From: Sambucus nigra
Taxonomy: Eukaryota > Streptophyta > Magnoliopsida > Dipsacales > Adoxaceae
Direction of reading: 5' to 3'
DNA: 64,000 nt
Assembly: GCA_949130495.1 (NCBI GenBank)
Contig: CASBWL010000411.1
Coordinates: forward strand, 1,748,001-1,812,000
Made by a program: the position numbers and the translations under genes. The stretch's first letter is position 1, and each line of letters opens with the position of its first letter. The notes beneath the pieces were generated by a model, which was not told where the DNA came from, made no database searches, and saw only the letters and a program-made list of their open reading frames with translations. Shown here piece after piece: positions 11,854 through 23,600 of this stretch.

Positions 11854-13093
11854 ATGGTCAAGATGGAGCTCTTATCAGCTCATGACATAGAATTAATGAA
11901 AAAATGCAATAACTATTTTAAAGCTGGTCTTATAGATTTTAATGAGGCCCAGATAATATACATCCTCGGATCAGGTGCTTTTGATCGAGCATTTGAAGCT
12001 TACCAATACCTGAAGTGTTTGCTCGATCGTGCAGTTGCCAACAATGTGGCCTACTATGAGGTGATTCAAGATCTCCAAGGAACGATCGAGGAACTTCAGC
12101 AGCAGTACAAAGACTCCTCCACACTTTTGCATCAAGGATACGAGAATAAATATTATCAATTAAGTGCTGACAAAGGTTATGACAAATTCATCTCTGCTCA
12201 TGAGAAGAAAGAGAGTGTTCTGAAGCTTGAAGTTGAAGAGCACAGGCATATCGCTAAGTTATTGGAGCAGGAGAACATTGCTTTGCAAGAAGAGATAAAA
12301 TAACTCAAATCTGCTGCATCTTCCTCGGGAGCCTTGGTTCCTGTTAATGATGAGGTTTTTTTTTCTTGGAGGTAGAAAATGCCAACTTACGAGATGAGTT
12401 GGAAACTTTAAAAAGAGCTGGACCCTCCACCTCTACTCATGGACGAGCAAGATCTTCTTCTCGTGGACGAGCAAGGGCTGGTCCGGTTTCTATTGAAGAA
12501 GTGAGAACTCAATCGGCCTTGGAGAATCAGGCAGTTCAGTTGATGGCGAAGAATCAAGCTTTGGCAAAGATGTCCAAGAATATTCTGAATTTTACTCACC
12601 AACTTTCTTCCCAGAGTTCTGCTTTGTAAAATAAGGAAATTCTGGTGAAGAGTCTCCACGAGCAATTGGAGAGGTTAACTTATCAGTTTCATAAATAACT
12701 CAGAGAATTTTGGAGGCTGGGTATAATGAAGCCCTTTACCATCTTGATGCTCAGATCCAGTAGTCAAATAACGAGGGGTACAAGCAAGGGTGATTGAATG
12801 CACTGTGTGTGCTAAAATTAGAGCAGGGCCACTACTTATGGGATTATTATGATCCTGGGGTGCTCGATTTGCCCGTGCCTCCTTTTAAGCTTAATATCAG
12901 CTGGATTCCTGCTCGTGTAATTCCTCAGTGCCTGATTTCCAAGTACCTCGGAGATTACAGTCTTCATGCAAACTTTGAGATATCTCGCCCAGAGCACTTG
13001 CTTGATAGGCCCTCTATAATGAACGTTCGAATGCTGCCACATGTAAACTTTATAAATTCCCCTTATGCCTTAGATGATCCTCCAGCTGGGTAG
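11854..13093 (+). pseudogene. Antisense gene region 2 of the Tat-like element (coiled coil)
   Basis: A frame opens at 11854 with a helical N-terminus (ELLSAHDIELMKKCNNYF). It continues as a Gln/Glu/Lys-rich coiled coil to a stop at 12301, changes frame at the ten-T run near 12353-12362, and resumes as 12366-12629 with Arg/Ser repeats (GRARSSSRGRARAG). After more breaks a further open piece at 12794-13093 ends ...DDPPAG. I recognise no domain. It may be the C-terminal part of antisense gene 1 or a second antisense gene. It lies between gene 1 and the minisatellite, outside the known gag-pol. Confidence 0.45.
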
Positions 13094-13424
13094 AACCTAT
13101 GTCAAAAGCAGAAGGGAAAATACCAATAGAATAGGGTTTTTATGTAATGAAGTATATTTTGCACACCATATGTAATTCTACTTGATTTGAATGAAGAAAT
13201 TTTTAGTCTTTTGCCATTTTATTTTCTTCTAAATATTTTGTAGAATGTCTTTGTTTGTTAGTTTAGTAAATATGTATATGTGTATATTATGCTTATCCCA
13301 TTTGTTGTTTGATTATAGTGACTTGTCACTCTTTGTGCCTAAGCAATGGAATGATTTGCATCCCATGTTCCTGCTTAGTTGTAGTAATCTCGTATGGATT
13401 ATCTTGTTGCCTAGACAATGGATG

Positions 13425-14047
13425 CCTCGGGAGGTCGTCCATCTTCTTGCCTAGTTTAGTACCAATCAACCAGAGTTGATTATAATTGATTTATCGTCCA
13501 ACCGAAATTGGTGATAATTAGTTCCCAACCAACCGGAGCTGGTGGTAATTGATTTACCGACCAATCGGAGTTGGTGGTAATTGATTTCCGACCAATCGGA
13601 ATTGGTGGTAATTAGTTTCCGACCTTGATTTTCCGACCAACCGAAGTTGGTGGTAATTGATTCCCGACCAACCGGAGTTGGTGGTAATTAGTTTCCGACC
13701 AACCGGAGTTGGTGGTAATTGATTTGCCGACCAACCCCGGGAGGTCGTCCAGCTTCTTGCCTAGTTTAGTACCAATCAACCAGAGTTGATTGTAATTGCT
13801 TTACCGACCAACCGGAGTTGGTGATAATTAGTTACCGACCAGCTGGAGTTGGTGATAATTGATTCTCGACCAACCGGAGTTGGTGGTAATTAGTTTCTGA
13901 CCAACCGGAGTTGGTGGTAATTGATTTTCCGACCAATCGGAGTTGGTGGTAATTAATTCTCGACCAACCGAAGTTGGTGGTAATTAGTTTTCGACCAACC
14001 GGAGTTGGTGGTAATTGATTTGCCGACCAACCGGAGTTGGTGGTAAT
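13425..14047. repeat. Hairpin-forming 29-31 bp minisatellite with 310-bp higher-order unit
   Basis: About 19 to 20 units carry the core GACCAACCGGAGTTGGTGGT followed by AATTGATTT or AATTAGTTT. Each core holds the short inverted repeat CCAAC/GTTGG around CGGA, so every unit can fold as a small hairpin. A longer unit beginning CGGGAGGTCGTCC occurs at 13428 and 13738, so the array was itself duplicated with a 310-bp period. It lies directly after pol on the minus strand, the position of the amplified tandem repeat known in Retand. Confidence 0.92.
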
Positions 14048-14184
14048 TTCTCTGAATTTGGTGTGTGGCGTGTAGCACTAATATTTCGAAAAAATTTCAA
14101 CAAAGAAAGAAACTGGGTGAAACATCACTTTATTCATACTGAAGAAACTGCATTACATAGGAATTTCAATTACTGATAATATTT

Positions 14185-15530
14185 TCACAGATGCTCTGTA
14201 TTCCATGCATTCTTGAATTCTTCTCCTTCCAAGGTTTCAATCCCGTTTCTCCCTAGACAAAAAACTTTTGTTACTCTATAGGGTCCATGCCAGTTGGCTT
14301 CCAGTTTGTTATGCTTTTGGATCACTTTCTTCAGCACATAATCCCCTTCCTTCAGATCACATTTCTTTACTCTTTTGTTATAGAACAAAGCTGTTCATTG
14401 TTAATATGTTGCATTCTTGATGGATGATTCTTCCCTAACCTCTTCGAGCATATCCAGGTCTAATCTTCTCATCAAGTCACTGACAAGAGAATTGAAATTA
14501 AGCACCCTATGCGTAGGTAGGCCCAATTCAGCAGGTATTCCAGCCTCACTCCCAAATGCTAGCATGTATGGGGATTCTTCCGTTGCTATTCGTGGTGTGG
14601 TGCGATAAGCCCACAACACAGAGTGTAGCTCGTTAACCCAATTTGCCTTTGCACCATCCAGTCAATTTTTCAAACCATTCAGTAGCATTCTATTTGTCAC
14701 CTCAATTTTCCCATTGCTTTGGGGATGGCCTGGTGCAGAGTGTATCTTCAATATATTGGATTGATGATAATATGCAGCAAACTCCTCGTTGTCAAACTGG
14801 GTTCCATGGTCAGTAATGAATGCATGTGGGAGACCATATCTGCAAATAATATTCTTTCAAATAAATTGATAAACTTTGTTGTACGTCATATCAATGAGAG
14901 GTTCGGCCTCCACCCATTTAGTAAAATAATCCACAGTAACCACGAGGTATTTGAATCCTCCCCTGGTCGTTGGAAGTGGCCCGACCAAATCTATCCCCCA
15001 GATGGAAAATGGACAAGGGGACGTTATGGGTGTTAATAATGCTTGGGGAGTTCTTCGGATGGAGGAGAAGCGCTGGCATTTATCGCACTTTTTGGCATAA
15101 GTTGTGCAATCAGCTCTCATTGTTGGTCAGTAATACCCCTACGTTGTTATTCTTTGTAAAAGTGTCCGACCTGCTACATGGGCTCCGCAAGACCCTTCGT
15201 GAACCTCTTCGATCAAATCTTTCACTTCGGAGGGATGGACACATCTTTGTAGCCCTGCTATAACTCCTCGTCTGTATAAAATGCCACTGGTCAATACATA
15301 ACGAGCATCTTTAAACTTTAGTTTTTTGGCTGCGAGCTTATCAATTGGCAAAGTCCCCTCTTCAATATAGGCCCTGATGGGGTCCATCCAAGATGGTCCC
15401 AAACCGAAGGCAATGAAGTTCATCATCAAGTCTTCATTTACGCTCCGATCAGCCAGAATTTCTATTGGTATTGTTCTTTGTAGCTCGGTGCGTGTGGCTG
15501 ATGATATTCGAGCTAGGGCTTGCATTCTCT
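14185..15530 (-). pseudogene. pol: Tat-like integrase
   Basis: The zinc-binding part appears as ...HEGSCGAHVAGRTLL then CTTYAKKCDKCQRF (about 15200-15070). The catalytic core shows D in GIDLVGPLP, D in ITDHGTQF and E in SNGKIEVTNR, so the D-D-E residues are present. The C-terminal part reads LKEGDYVLKK...WHGPYRVTKV and ends at 14185. It is in minus frame 0, whereas RT and the RNases H are in another frame; the shift lies near 15527. Stops occur near 15126, 14855, 14660 and 14392. The enzyme would insert cDNA into chromosomes; this copy is broken. Confidence 0.85.
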
Positions 15531-15880
15531 AATCTCGGTATTCTAATCAGCTGAACTGCAGTAAAATGCGATACAACCTCCATTGCTTTTGCATGATACT
15601 TGACCATTAATTCTCCTTTTGCTGCATACACCCCCAGAATTTGATTTACGATTAACTGGGAATCACTGAATACAAAGACCTGCTCTGCCTTCATGGTTTT
15701 TGCGAGATTTAAACCCAAGATCATGGCTTCATATTCGGCCTCATTATTGGAAGCTTTAAATTGAAATCACAAAGCGTACTCCATATCAATCTCATCCGGA
15801 CTGTTTAACACGTTTCCTGCTCCACTGCCTGTAGTACACGAAGAGCCATCCACATACAAATTCCATACAGGGACTTCATT
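15449..15880 (-). pseudogene. pol: Second, archaeal-type RNase H (aRNH) of the Tat-like element
   Basis: On the minus strand 15880-15600 reads NLYVDGSS...GSGAGNVLNSP, then [20 protein letters not shown], then [13 protein letters not shown]. The D in YVDGSS, the E in NEAEYEA and the D in FSDSQ are the catalytic acids of RNase H. The domain lies between the ordinary RNase H and integrase, as is typical of the Tat clade. One stop (TGA at about 15767, likely from CGA) precedes FQFKAS. It would remove RNA from the RNA/DNA hybrid. Confidence 0.85.
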
Positions 15881-15982
15881 ATTAAACTCTTGATCAGACA
15901 GAGTTCCTCGGTGGAATATTTGATGTTTCCTTTTGTCCTCCTATGGAACCTCTCGGTGCTTATTGATTATTTTTTCTTGATT

Positions 15983-16500
15983 TTACATGGTTGGAAGTTG
16001 GTCGGGGGTTAAATTTGACGATCCCATATCATCCATGGGTTGTTCTGCATTAAGCTTCTGCTCTTGGGAAGTATCAGAATGGGTGAACTTTGCGATAAAA
16101 TCTGCTACTGCTTGCTCCTTAAATGATGATCTAGGCTCATAAACTATATCATATTCGCCAAGTTCTACTATCCAGTACATCAATCTTCCTGATTTCTCCG
16201 GTTTATGCAGAGCTTGCCTTAATGGCATATCTGTATACACCACTATAGTATGGGCTTAGAAGTATGGCCTCATCCTTCCACTCGCTTCGATTAGTGCCAG
16301 TGCCAATTTCTCCAACCTTGGATATCTGATCTCTGCTCCTTGGAAGGCCTTGCTGGTGTAATAGATTGGTTTTTTCACTCCATCCTCCAATCTTATCAAT
16401 GCCGAGCTAACTGCATTCTCTGAAACTGCCAGATACAAGTATACTATTTCTCCCATCACTGGTATGGACAACAGTGGAGGTGTCCCTAGATATTTTTTTA
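15983..16500 (-). pseudogene. pol: Gypsy RNase H domain of the Tat-like element
   Basis: The two open pieces 16471-16256 and 16243-15983 share one frame. They contain LYLAVSENAVSSALIR, PIYYTSKAF, RYPRLEKLALAL, then PLRQALHKPEKSGRL and YEPRSSFKEQAVADFIA. This is the standard RT connection and RNase H region of Ty3/gypsy. One stop lies between the two pieces and another before 16471. Confidence 0.85.
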
Positions 16501-16504
16501 ACTC

Positions 16505-17420
16505 TTAAAAGGCCTCCTCGCATTCAACATTCCACTCAAAAGTTTTTTGAATTGTTTTGAAGAATGGAAGACATTTATCTGTTGCTCGTGACACAAATCT
16601 ATTAAGTGCTGCAACTCGCCCTGTGAGGTTTTGCACTTCCTTCTTCGTGGTTGGAGATCGCAGCTCCAATAGAGCTTTGATCTTTTTAGGGTTCGCCTCA
16701 ATCCCTCGTTGGTTAACAATATATCCGAGAAACATGCCTTCTTGTACTCCGAATATGCATTTGGTGGGATTCAGCTTCATTTGATATTTCTCTAGTTGAT
16801 CAAAGGTCTGACCTAGGTCAACTAGATGATCAGCAACTTTCTTGCTCTTCGTTAGCATATCGTCAACATAAACCTCCATGTTATGACTGATTTGCTCTGA
16901 AAACACCTTATTCATCAGCCGCTGATATGTCGCACCTGCATTTTTAAGTCCAAAAGGCCTAACATTATAACAATAAGTTCCCTTTTGGGTGATAAAAGAG
17001 GTACTCCCCCTGTCCTCAGGCTTCATTTTAATCTGGTTGTAACCAGAATAAGCATCCATGAAACTCAACAATTCATTCCCCGAGGTAGCATCCACAAGTT
17101 GATCGATTCGGGGCAAAGGAAAATGATCCTTTGGGCATGCCTTATTAAGATCAGTGAAGTCTACACACATCCTCCACTTGTTATTTTTCTTCTTTACCAT
17201 CACCATATTTGCTAGCCAATCAAGATATTTGACATCCTCAATAAAAAGGCTTTTTGTAGCTTCTCTACTTCTTTCTGTATGGCTTGATTCTTTTCAGGAC
17301 CGAAGACTCTTCTTCGTTGCTTCACTGGCTTGATTTCCTTATTCACGTTGAGCTCGTGAGACAGGAAATTAGGGTCTATCCCTGCATGTCTTCATGAATC
17401 CATGCAAAAGTCTACTTTCT
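16505..17420 (-). pseudogene. pol: Tat-like gypsy reverse transcriptase
   Basis: Minus-strand ORF 17206-16505 contains CVDFTDLNKACPKD, LPRIDQLVDATSG, FMDAYSGYNQI (first catalytic Asp) and YVDD (16859-16870). These motifs define RT and match Tat/Retand wording. Upstream, 17420-17210 continues the N-terminus (FLSHELNV, RRRVFGPEKNQAI, VEKLQKAF) in another frame, with a shift near 17220. The RT core is intact over 233 residues, the longest open stretch in this element. Confidence 0.92.
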
Positions 17421-17639
17421 TTATCTTAGAAATGCTATTAATTCCTGTTTCATCGATATATCCAGTGATGCACCAATTTGAGTTGTTCATTCTGGATGCT
17501 CATCATCCAGAATTATATTTTCGATAGCTTCCATGACCTGGCCCTTCACGAGCTGAGACTCGTCTCTAGGGTCTAACGTTTCAATCTCTGCATCTTCTAT
17601 CTCATCCACTTGATAAGTAATAGTCTTCTTTCTGGATTC

Positions 17640-18485
17640 TTTGCGTTCCTTCTATTCGGCGGATGAATAGTAACATTCTCGAGCTACTTTCTGGTCGCCT
17701 TTCACCACTCTTACTCCAAAGTTGGTTGGGAATTTTAAGCATTGATGTACAGTAGATGGTAATGCTTCAAACTTCTTCAGACCTGCCCTTCCCAAGATGA
17801 TATTGTAAGCTGATTGGACATATTTATCCATTACGAAAAAGCGTACTCTTTCTGTTCGATAAGCAGGCCATGTACCGATAAGCATATCCAACTTGATCGT
17901 CCCAAGTGGAACAACCTTATCGCCAGTAAAGTCAAGGAGGGGCCTATGATATGGCTCCAACTGGGCTAGTTTCAGATTCAAACTGTCAAAGCATGGATAG
18001 AACATGATATCTGTCGAGCTATCATTATCCACCAATACTCGTGAAATCACCACTTCCTTTATTCTCATCTTGATCACCAATGGGTCATCATGAGGATATA
18101 GTACACCTGCCAGGTCGTTCTTAGAGAAATTAATGACCAGTTTGTCTTTATTCACCTTCCTCGGGCGATCATCTTCAGCCAAATTTATTCCCTGAATGTA
18201 CGAGCAAGCTTGTGCCTCGTTGAGGTAAGCTTTCCTCTCTACAGTAATATCTCCACCTCTTGCATCTCCGCCTATAATAACATTACATTCAAATGACCCA
18301 AAATGGATTGAAAATACCTCACGCTCTGGCTGTCTTGGTCTTTTGGGGAGATCGGGGTCATCTTCCTCTGGATCATCTTCGTGGTCCCTCTTTTTATCTT
18401 CTTTTGCTCGACGAGGAGATTTAAATATCTGCCTTCCTGGGTCGCTAGTCTTTCCACCATTTTGGCGATCAATATACTTAATCAA
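17640..18485 (-). pseudogene. pol: Tat-like aspartic protease region
   Basis: This 277-codon open frame starts with an acidic and basic linker (KEDKKRDHEDDPEEDDPDLP). It carries FSKNDLAGVLYPHDDPLVI, then RVLVDNDSSTDIMF and ILGRAGLKKFEA, the order of a gypsy protease. The active-site triplet, usually D-x-G before SS, reads D-N-D (18015-18029), consistent with a GGT to GAT change. A protease with this substitution is unlikely to be active. The frame differs from gag and from RT. Confidence 0.85.
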
Positions 18486-18594
18486 TTTTCCTCGCCTGAT
18501 GAGTGCCTCAATTTCATTTTGTAGAGCTATGCAATGTTTGGTCGTATGACCATGGTCTTTGTGGAATTCGCAATATTTTGACTTGTCCCTTCTG

Positions 18595-19880
18595 TCAGGA
18601 TCTGCTTTTAATTTTCGCTGGCCAGGCTAGCTCCTTGCTGTTCTTGATCTCCTCCAGAATGTGATTTATATCTACTTTCAAGGGAGTATAATTTCCAAAT
18701 TTCTTCATATGCTCCAGTGTTTGCTTTCCTTTCGACGGCCTGTTGCCACCATTATTCTTCTGATCCTTCTTTTCGGTTTTACCATCTTCAACCTTGGTCT
18801 CTTTGGTGTCTGCATTCATCTTTGCAGCCATAGCTTCCTCGGCGTTCATGATTTTGGCAGCTTTTTCCATCAATTCCGCCATGGTCCTAGGCGGATCTTT
18901 GGCCAAAGTATAGTACAATTTATCTGGCAACAGTCCACTCATCAGAGCAGTAATTGCTGTTTTCTCCTCGTAATCAATTACTTCAAGTTTCTCATTATTG
19001 AAACGAGTGATGTAATCCCTGGTGCTCTCACCTACCTTTTGTCTAACACTCAGCAAATGTGTTACTCGTTTGACAGGTTTCGCTCCAAAATAGAAATTCC
19101 CTATAAAGATCTCTGGGAAGGTTGTTGTACCATATCTTAGCTGACCCAGTGAGGGTTCCTGAAAATGCCGTGCATCTCATCTCATCTGGAAGTGCATAGA
19201 TGTCGGCAGCAGCTTGGTATTGCTCAATATGAAGGACGGGGTCAGTTTTTCCATCATACTTAGGTGTCACCACAGGAGCTTTGAATTTTGATGGTGTGGG
19301 AAAATCCACAATTTCCTGTATAAATGGTGTTACTCGGATAAAAGTTCTTTACAGGGGATTCTTAGCCTTAGCCATTTTCCCTAATCTATCCTCCAACCTT
19401 TGAATTGAACCTTTCGATGCTTCGTTTCCTTCTCGGGTCTGTTGGTTCGAGCAACTGATCGTGTTGAGTTTCCCTCTTGAGACCTGCCATTACGAGCTGT
19501 TGGGCGTGATTGAGTAGTGCCTTCTCTTAGGTCGGATGGTCGTTGAGAGTTTCTCGACACAATCCTAGGAGGACTTCTATTCCTCCTAGGGCCCAGTCGA
19601 TCAAAAGGAGATACCCTACTCAATCTCTCTATAGCACTAGTCCTTTTTGGGGCGAGAGTGATATTTAGGTGGGAATCAGTAGCTCGTATTGATGAAGTCC
19701 CGCCTGGTTGATACGAAGGATCTCTAGATCTTTCAGTACGATATGAGTCAGTACATCTAGATTGAGAAACCTCCGGGAATAACATTCGTCTAGTTCTTGA
19801 AGAAGGCAAATGGGTATTTCTTTAAACGCTTCGTTGTCCCGATTGGGCCGACACTCCACTTTGTCCCGATTGGGCCGGCA
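18595..19880 (-). pseudogene. gag: Tat-like gag, split over three frames
   Basis: The capsid region is recognisable in two pieces. 19309-19043 has TPKYDGKTDPVLHIEQY and GSAKIWYNNLP, and 19056-18595 has VGESTRDYITRFNNEKLEV and ITALMSGLLPDKLY, followed by a Lys-rich tail. The frame changes between them near 19056. Upstream, 19809-19381 is an Arg/Ser/Pro-rich stretch that also belongs to the N-terminal region. Gag of this lineage starts close to the leader, yet the leader, PBS and 5' LTR are absent. Confidence 0.8.
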
Positions 19881-19888
19881 CTCCACTT
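19833..19888. repeat. 27-bp tandem duplication at the truncated Tat 5' end
   Basis: GTCCCGATTGGGCC followed by GACACTCCACTT or GGCACTCCACTT occurs twice, back to back, ending at 19887. Immediately after it the LTR of element E resumes in mid-sequence. The repeat may mark the repair joint or may be an old part of the gag leader. Confidence 0.8.
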
Positions 19889-20565
19889 CAATTCAAATTC
19901 CTACTTCCAAATTTCCAGAATTAATTGACATAATTACAACTATTTACATCATTAACTACAACTCAAATTAAAGCAAGAAAACACTTGCCTTGGGGGATTA
20001 AATCCGACGATCCCATGTCGAAATTCTTGCCCCGATTGCTCTTGTCATCCTTCTTTCCTTCTTCTTCTTCTTTCTCCTTTCTCTCCTCTCTCAACCCTTT
20101 GTGTTTTGGAATGACTCATGGCTTCCCAACACACTTAAACCTAGGTTAAAATTCCTCAATCCCGTAATTAAGCCTATTGGCCAATTAAAAATGCCCCTGT
20201 ATGGGCTCGGTCATGTCTAAAAATGCCCCGAGACCCATTTACTACCCCCGGGTACTCTTTTCCGACTATCTCGACCCTTCCGGACTCAACCGTGCACTCA
20301 GAATTGTCATCCGAGATACTTTATAAAATTTTCCAATTTCAACCTCAAAATGCGACACATGTGAAAATTTTCAATAACCCGAATTAATTTGAATTTCTAA
20401 ATCCCCAAATTTAAATAATAAATTCTAAATCTCCAAATTCAATAATTTCTCCAATTTAAATAAATTAAATTTAAATCACCAAATTAAATGAAATTCTCCA
20501 AATTAAATAAATCCAACTCACTAATTTAATTAATTTATATATCCTCTAAAATATGGGGTGTTACA
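19889..20565 (-). repeat. Truncated 3' LTR of gypsy element E
   Basis: This 677-bp piece is almost identical to 26434-27126. Both share the wording from CAATTCAAATTCCTAC to ATATGGGGTGTTACA; one small difference is the 12 bp 'tgacttaaatgc' near 26745, lacking here. Read on the minus strand it is the first 677 bp of the LTR (TGTAACACCCCATATTTTAG). The remaining 2.5 kb is missing because the Tat element's broken end abuts at 19888. Confidence 0.9.
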
Positions 20566-20613
20566 TACTTCTCCCCTTACAATGGAATTTCGTCCTCGAA
20601 ATTCGGATAAGAC
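20566..20613 (-). other. Polypurine tract and last codons of element E pol
   Basis: Next to the LTR the minus strand reads AAGGGGAGAAGTA. Before it lies a short frame ending PNFEDEIPL-stop (20606-20577). A polyprotein ending in FEDE..L next to a GGGGAG tract is common in Tekay/Del-type gypsy elements. Confidence 0.7.
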
Positions 20614-23600
20614 TAGTACTCAAAGCTTCAGATATAATCTCGTACACCTTCATCCTCATCCTTTCCCACACAATCTAAATCGTTATGATGTTCTCATTAC
20701 ACTTCTCCTAGCACTACCCCTTAGTCCAACGGTCCCTACACTACCGTTCAATCCTGTGGCCAATTTGCTTTAGTCATCTTATATTAAAATGTTCCATCAT
20801 ATAATGTATCATCTCACATTGCTGCCTACACAACACTTTGAAGCTTTCAACTTCTGACACTACTATGATCCTAACCACTAACGGCTATAATACTTCCTTT
20901 ACTGGGGAATACTCCAACATCCCCCTGCGATAACTCCCTTATTCGTTTACTCTTTTGGCACATGTATTTCTACATCTATCGACCGCGGATAATATATAAA
21001 AATTTAACTATCTAGGGTGCCCATACACCCTATATGCTGCACATAACTGCCCAATTCAACTTAACGTAATAAACTTGCTATAATTAAGCTTTTCATATTT
21101 GAGCTGATTATACAATGAGGTTATACTAAACTACCCTACCAATTGCAACTTAATTATCATTTAGGTTATCCCACCGATCTACTCGTGGTGAAAGTGTTCC
21201 ACAAAGTTTTCTCACATCAACACTATATGGCTCTATCGGCCTTAAGTCGTAGTATAATTATCAACTCATCGTTATAAATATATATGTATAATAACCACGG
21301 TACCAAACCTCTGTCCTATGGCCAAACAACTCCCCACTTCCAACGTTGCGCTAAGTTTCATGCGTGGGATGTCTCGTAAAGCAAAATCCAAACAAGGAAC
21401 CCTCCCGATACACTACTACCTAACATTGTTGGTCATTGAGATCCGTTAGGCCCTCAGTCCATAGCACATACCCCCCAAATCCCCGTCTCTTAACATAAAA
21501 GTATATTCGTTCACTCCGATGTTACACAAGACAATATATAATACGGTTCTTTTACTATCACCAGTTTCTTAGCGCGAATAAATCATGAGCTATATCTCTC
21601 CTCTCAATAATAAGTTCGTATACCCTGAATCACATCAGTAAATGTCCCTACTCATCGGGATTACATATAACAATGCCAACATATTCTCATATGTCTATTA
21701 TGAAACACAGTATCAAATATATACACGTATATGCACACTATAATATATTTATTCATCCACTGGCCCTATATTTTTAATAGCTCTCAACTTAAGGTGTTTT
21801 CCCTACACGTTCAGTAACCAAAATTTTAAAACCGATGCATTAGCATCCAACTACGTCTCGTCACCGCGGACATAAATTAAGGTCCCTACGTGTAACATCC
21901 TGCAACTAAGTTCAAAGAAATTTCTCAATGCACTATTCTTTAGCATTTTCAACAAAATTCGTAGGTCCAAAGCACATAACTTAGATATCACGAATCCTGT
22001 CTCTCGACACATTATTTAATTTGCCTATGCCCACGTCTCTCAAGGCATCACACAATACGGTGTTCTAGCTATCACTTAATTCTCAGCACGTAAACAATAA
22101 TGATCTAAATCTTTAAGCTCAACGGTTGCCTGATATACCTTGAATTACACCGGTAAAAGTCCCCACTCACTAGGATTTAAACATAACGAGACAACTATAC
22201 TCATCGAAGTCTATGGTATAATACAATATATATATATATATTGACTCGACCCTCCTTCAGGTGATGATTCATGAAGTAGAATGTCTTACCCTGGCACAGC
22301 GAGCACCATAGACTTCCCATACAGTTTACTATTGCTCCAACCCTCGGTATACAGTCACTATGCAAGATAAAAATATGCTCCCTTTCATATCCCTCAAAAG
22401 GAGAAAAAAATCTATCACATAATATACGACACCCTCCTAGTGTCCTCACCTGCTCCCCTGCAGATGGAACTAACGAGAGCCCTATTACGCGACAACAAAG
22501 CTATGTATACTAATTTAATATTCACGACATCTCTACTAAACCCGTTTCACATGTGAATTTAGTATTAACAAACTACTGTCACACAGAACATATCTCAATC
22601 ACCTCGAGTGACGGTTCAAATGGTTCTGGGACATAACACCCTCGTCCTAACAGAACCAAAATTTCTTATAACTGTTTCCCCTACCGGGCATCCCATTTCT
22701 ATCCTCGATTCGCGATAAACACGGTATACACAAGTGTTCTTACTCTTTACAGATAGGACACCTCTCCATGTTATCTTCCTTGCCTGATCATCGGGTCCCC
22801 GATTGCTACTCCCGTTGTCCATTTGGCTTCGCTTGCCCTCTTGGACTTGTTGTCCTCCTCAATGGCCCTGACTGAATCCACCATTACTTGGTAGAAATTC
22901 AATTTAATCGAAACATTTAACTGGGTCCCTACTGAGTATACCCTCATGTGGTGCTTCACTAACACCGTTAAATTCAGTCTTTCTTTTCAGCTCAATTTTC
23001 AATTCTCAAGGTTCACTTCCCATGGAAGCGTTGATATAAACTTGTAACGCACAACCTTGATGATGTCGACACTAGTCATCTTATTCGGATTTTACACTCA
23101 CGCTTCTGTATTCTACTCACGAGCCCATTAATAACTTATGTACCCTTCATATACTTCGTATCCCCTTCGTCGGGTACGAAGTTCACTAACCAAGTAAACT
23201 TCTCTTTCGCGATCAGTTTCTATTTTGCTCACTTGTGATAAGTTTCGAAACTTCATTCGCACCCCTGTTCGAACAACAGATAAAAAATCTAACGATTAAA
23301 TTGTACTCAAATTTTTCATTTAATCCCATATTCTTCTTGTATATAGTGACTGGCTCTTGTCACTTTACGTTGCTCCTATGAGCTTAAAATTTTATTGTCC
23401 AAAATTTACTACTGAGTATCGTTGTACTCTACCCTACATAGTTGTCGTTGGATTTCTCCTTCCATTGGTTTATCACACTTCCTCTTTTTTTCTGGATTCT
23501 TATCGATGGCTCCTCGAAAGAGTCCTTTCGACTTTCCCCACCCCTTGTCGACTACGCTGGGTGAGTGTAAGATTTTCACCATTGTCATCCTTGACTGTGC

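Larger units (their letters stand above)
8499..19888 (-). mobile_element. Tat/Retand-like Ty3/gypsy retrotransposon, 5' end missing
   Basis: Read on the minus strand the order is gag, protease, RT, RNase H, second archaeal-type RNase H, integrase, minisatellite, a gene region on the opposite strand, polypurine tract and LTR. Two RNase H domains plus an antisense gene between pol and the 3' LTR are hallmarks of the Tat lineage. Retand of Silene was named for an amplified tandem repeat in the same position. The coding part is split by frameshifts and stops over at least three frames, so the copy is dead. No 5' LTR or PBS is present: gag lies within 80 bp of the junction with element E at 19889. 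Confidence 0.88.

Noticed and set aside
10191..12665. Minus-strand frames opposite the antisense gene region
   Set aside because: Low-complexity shadows; intron signals and domain wording favour the + strand.
13425..14047. CRISPR array
   Set aside because: Units are contiguous with no unique spacers, and the context is a plant retrotransposon.
18661..19140. 159-codon + strand frame opposite Tat gag
   Set aside because: Shadow of the minus-strand gag, with no independent signal.
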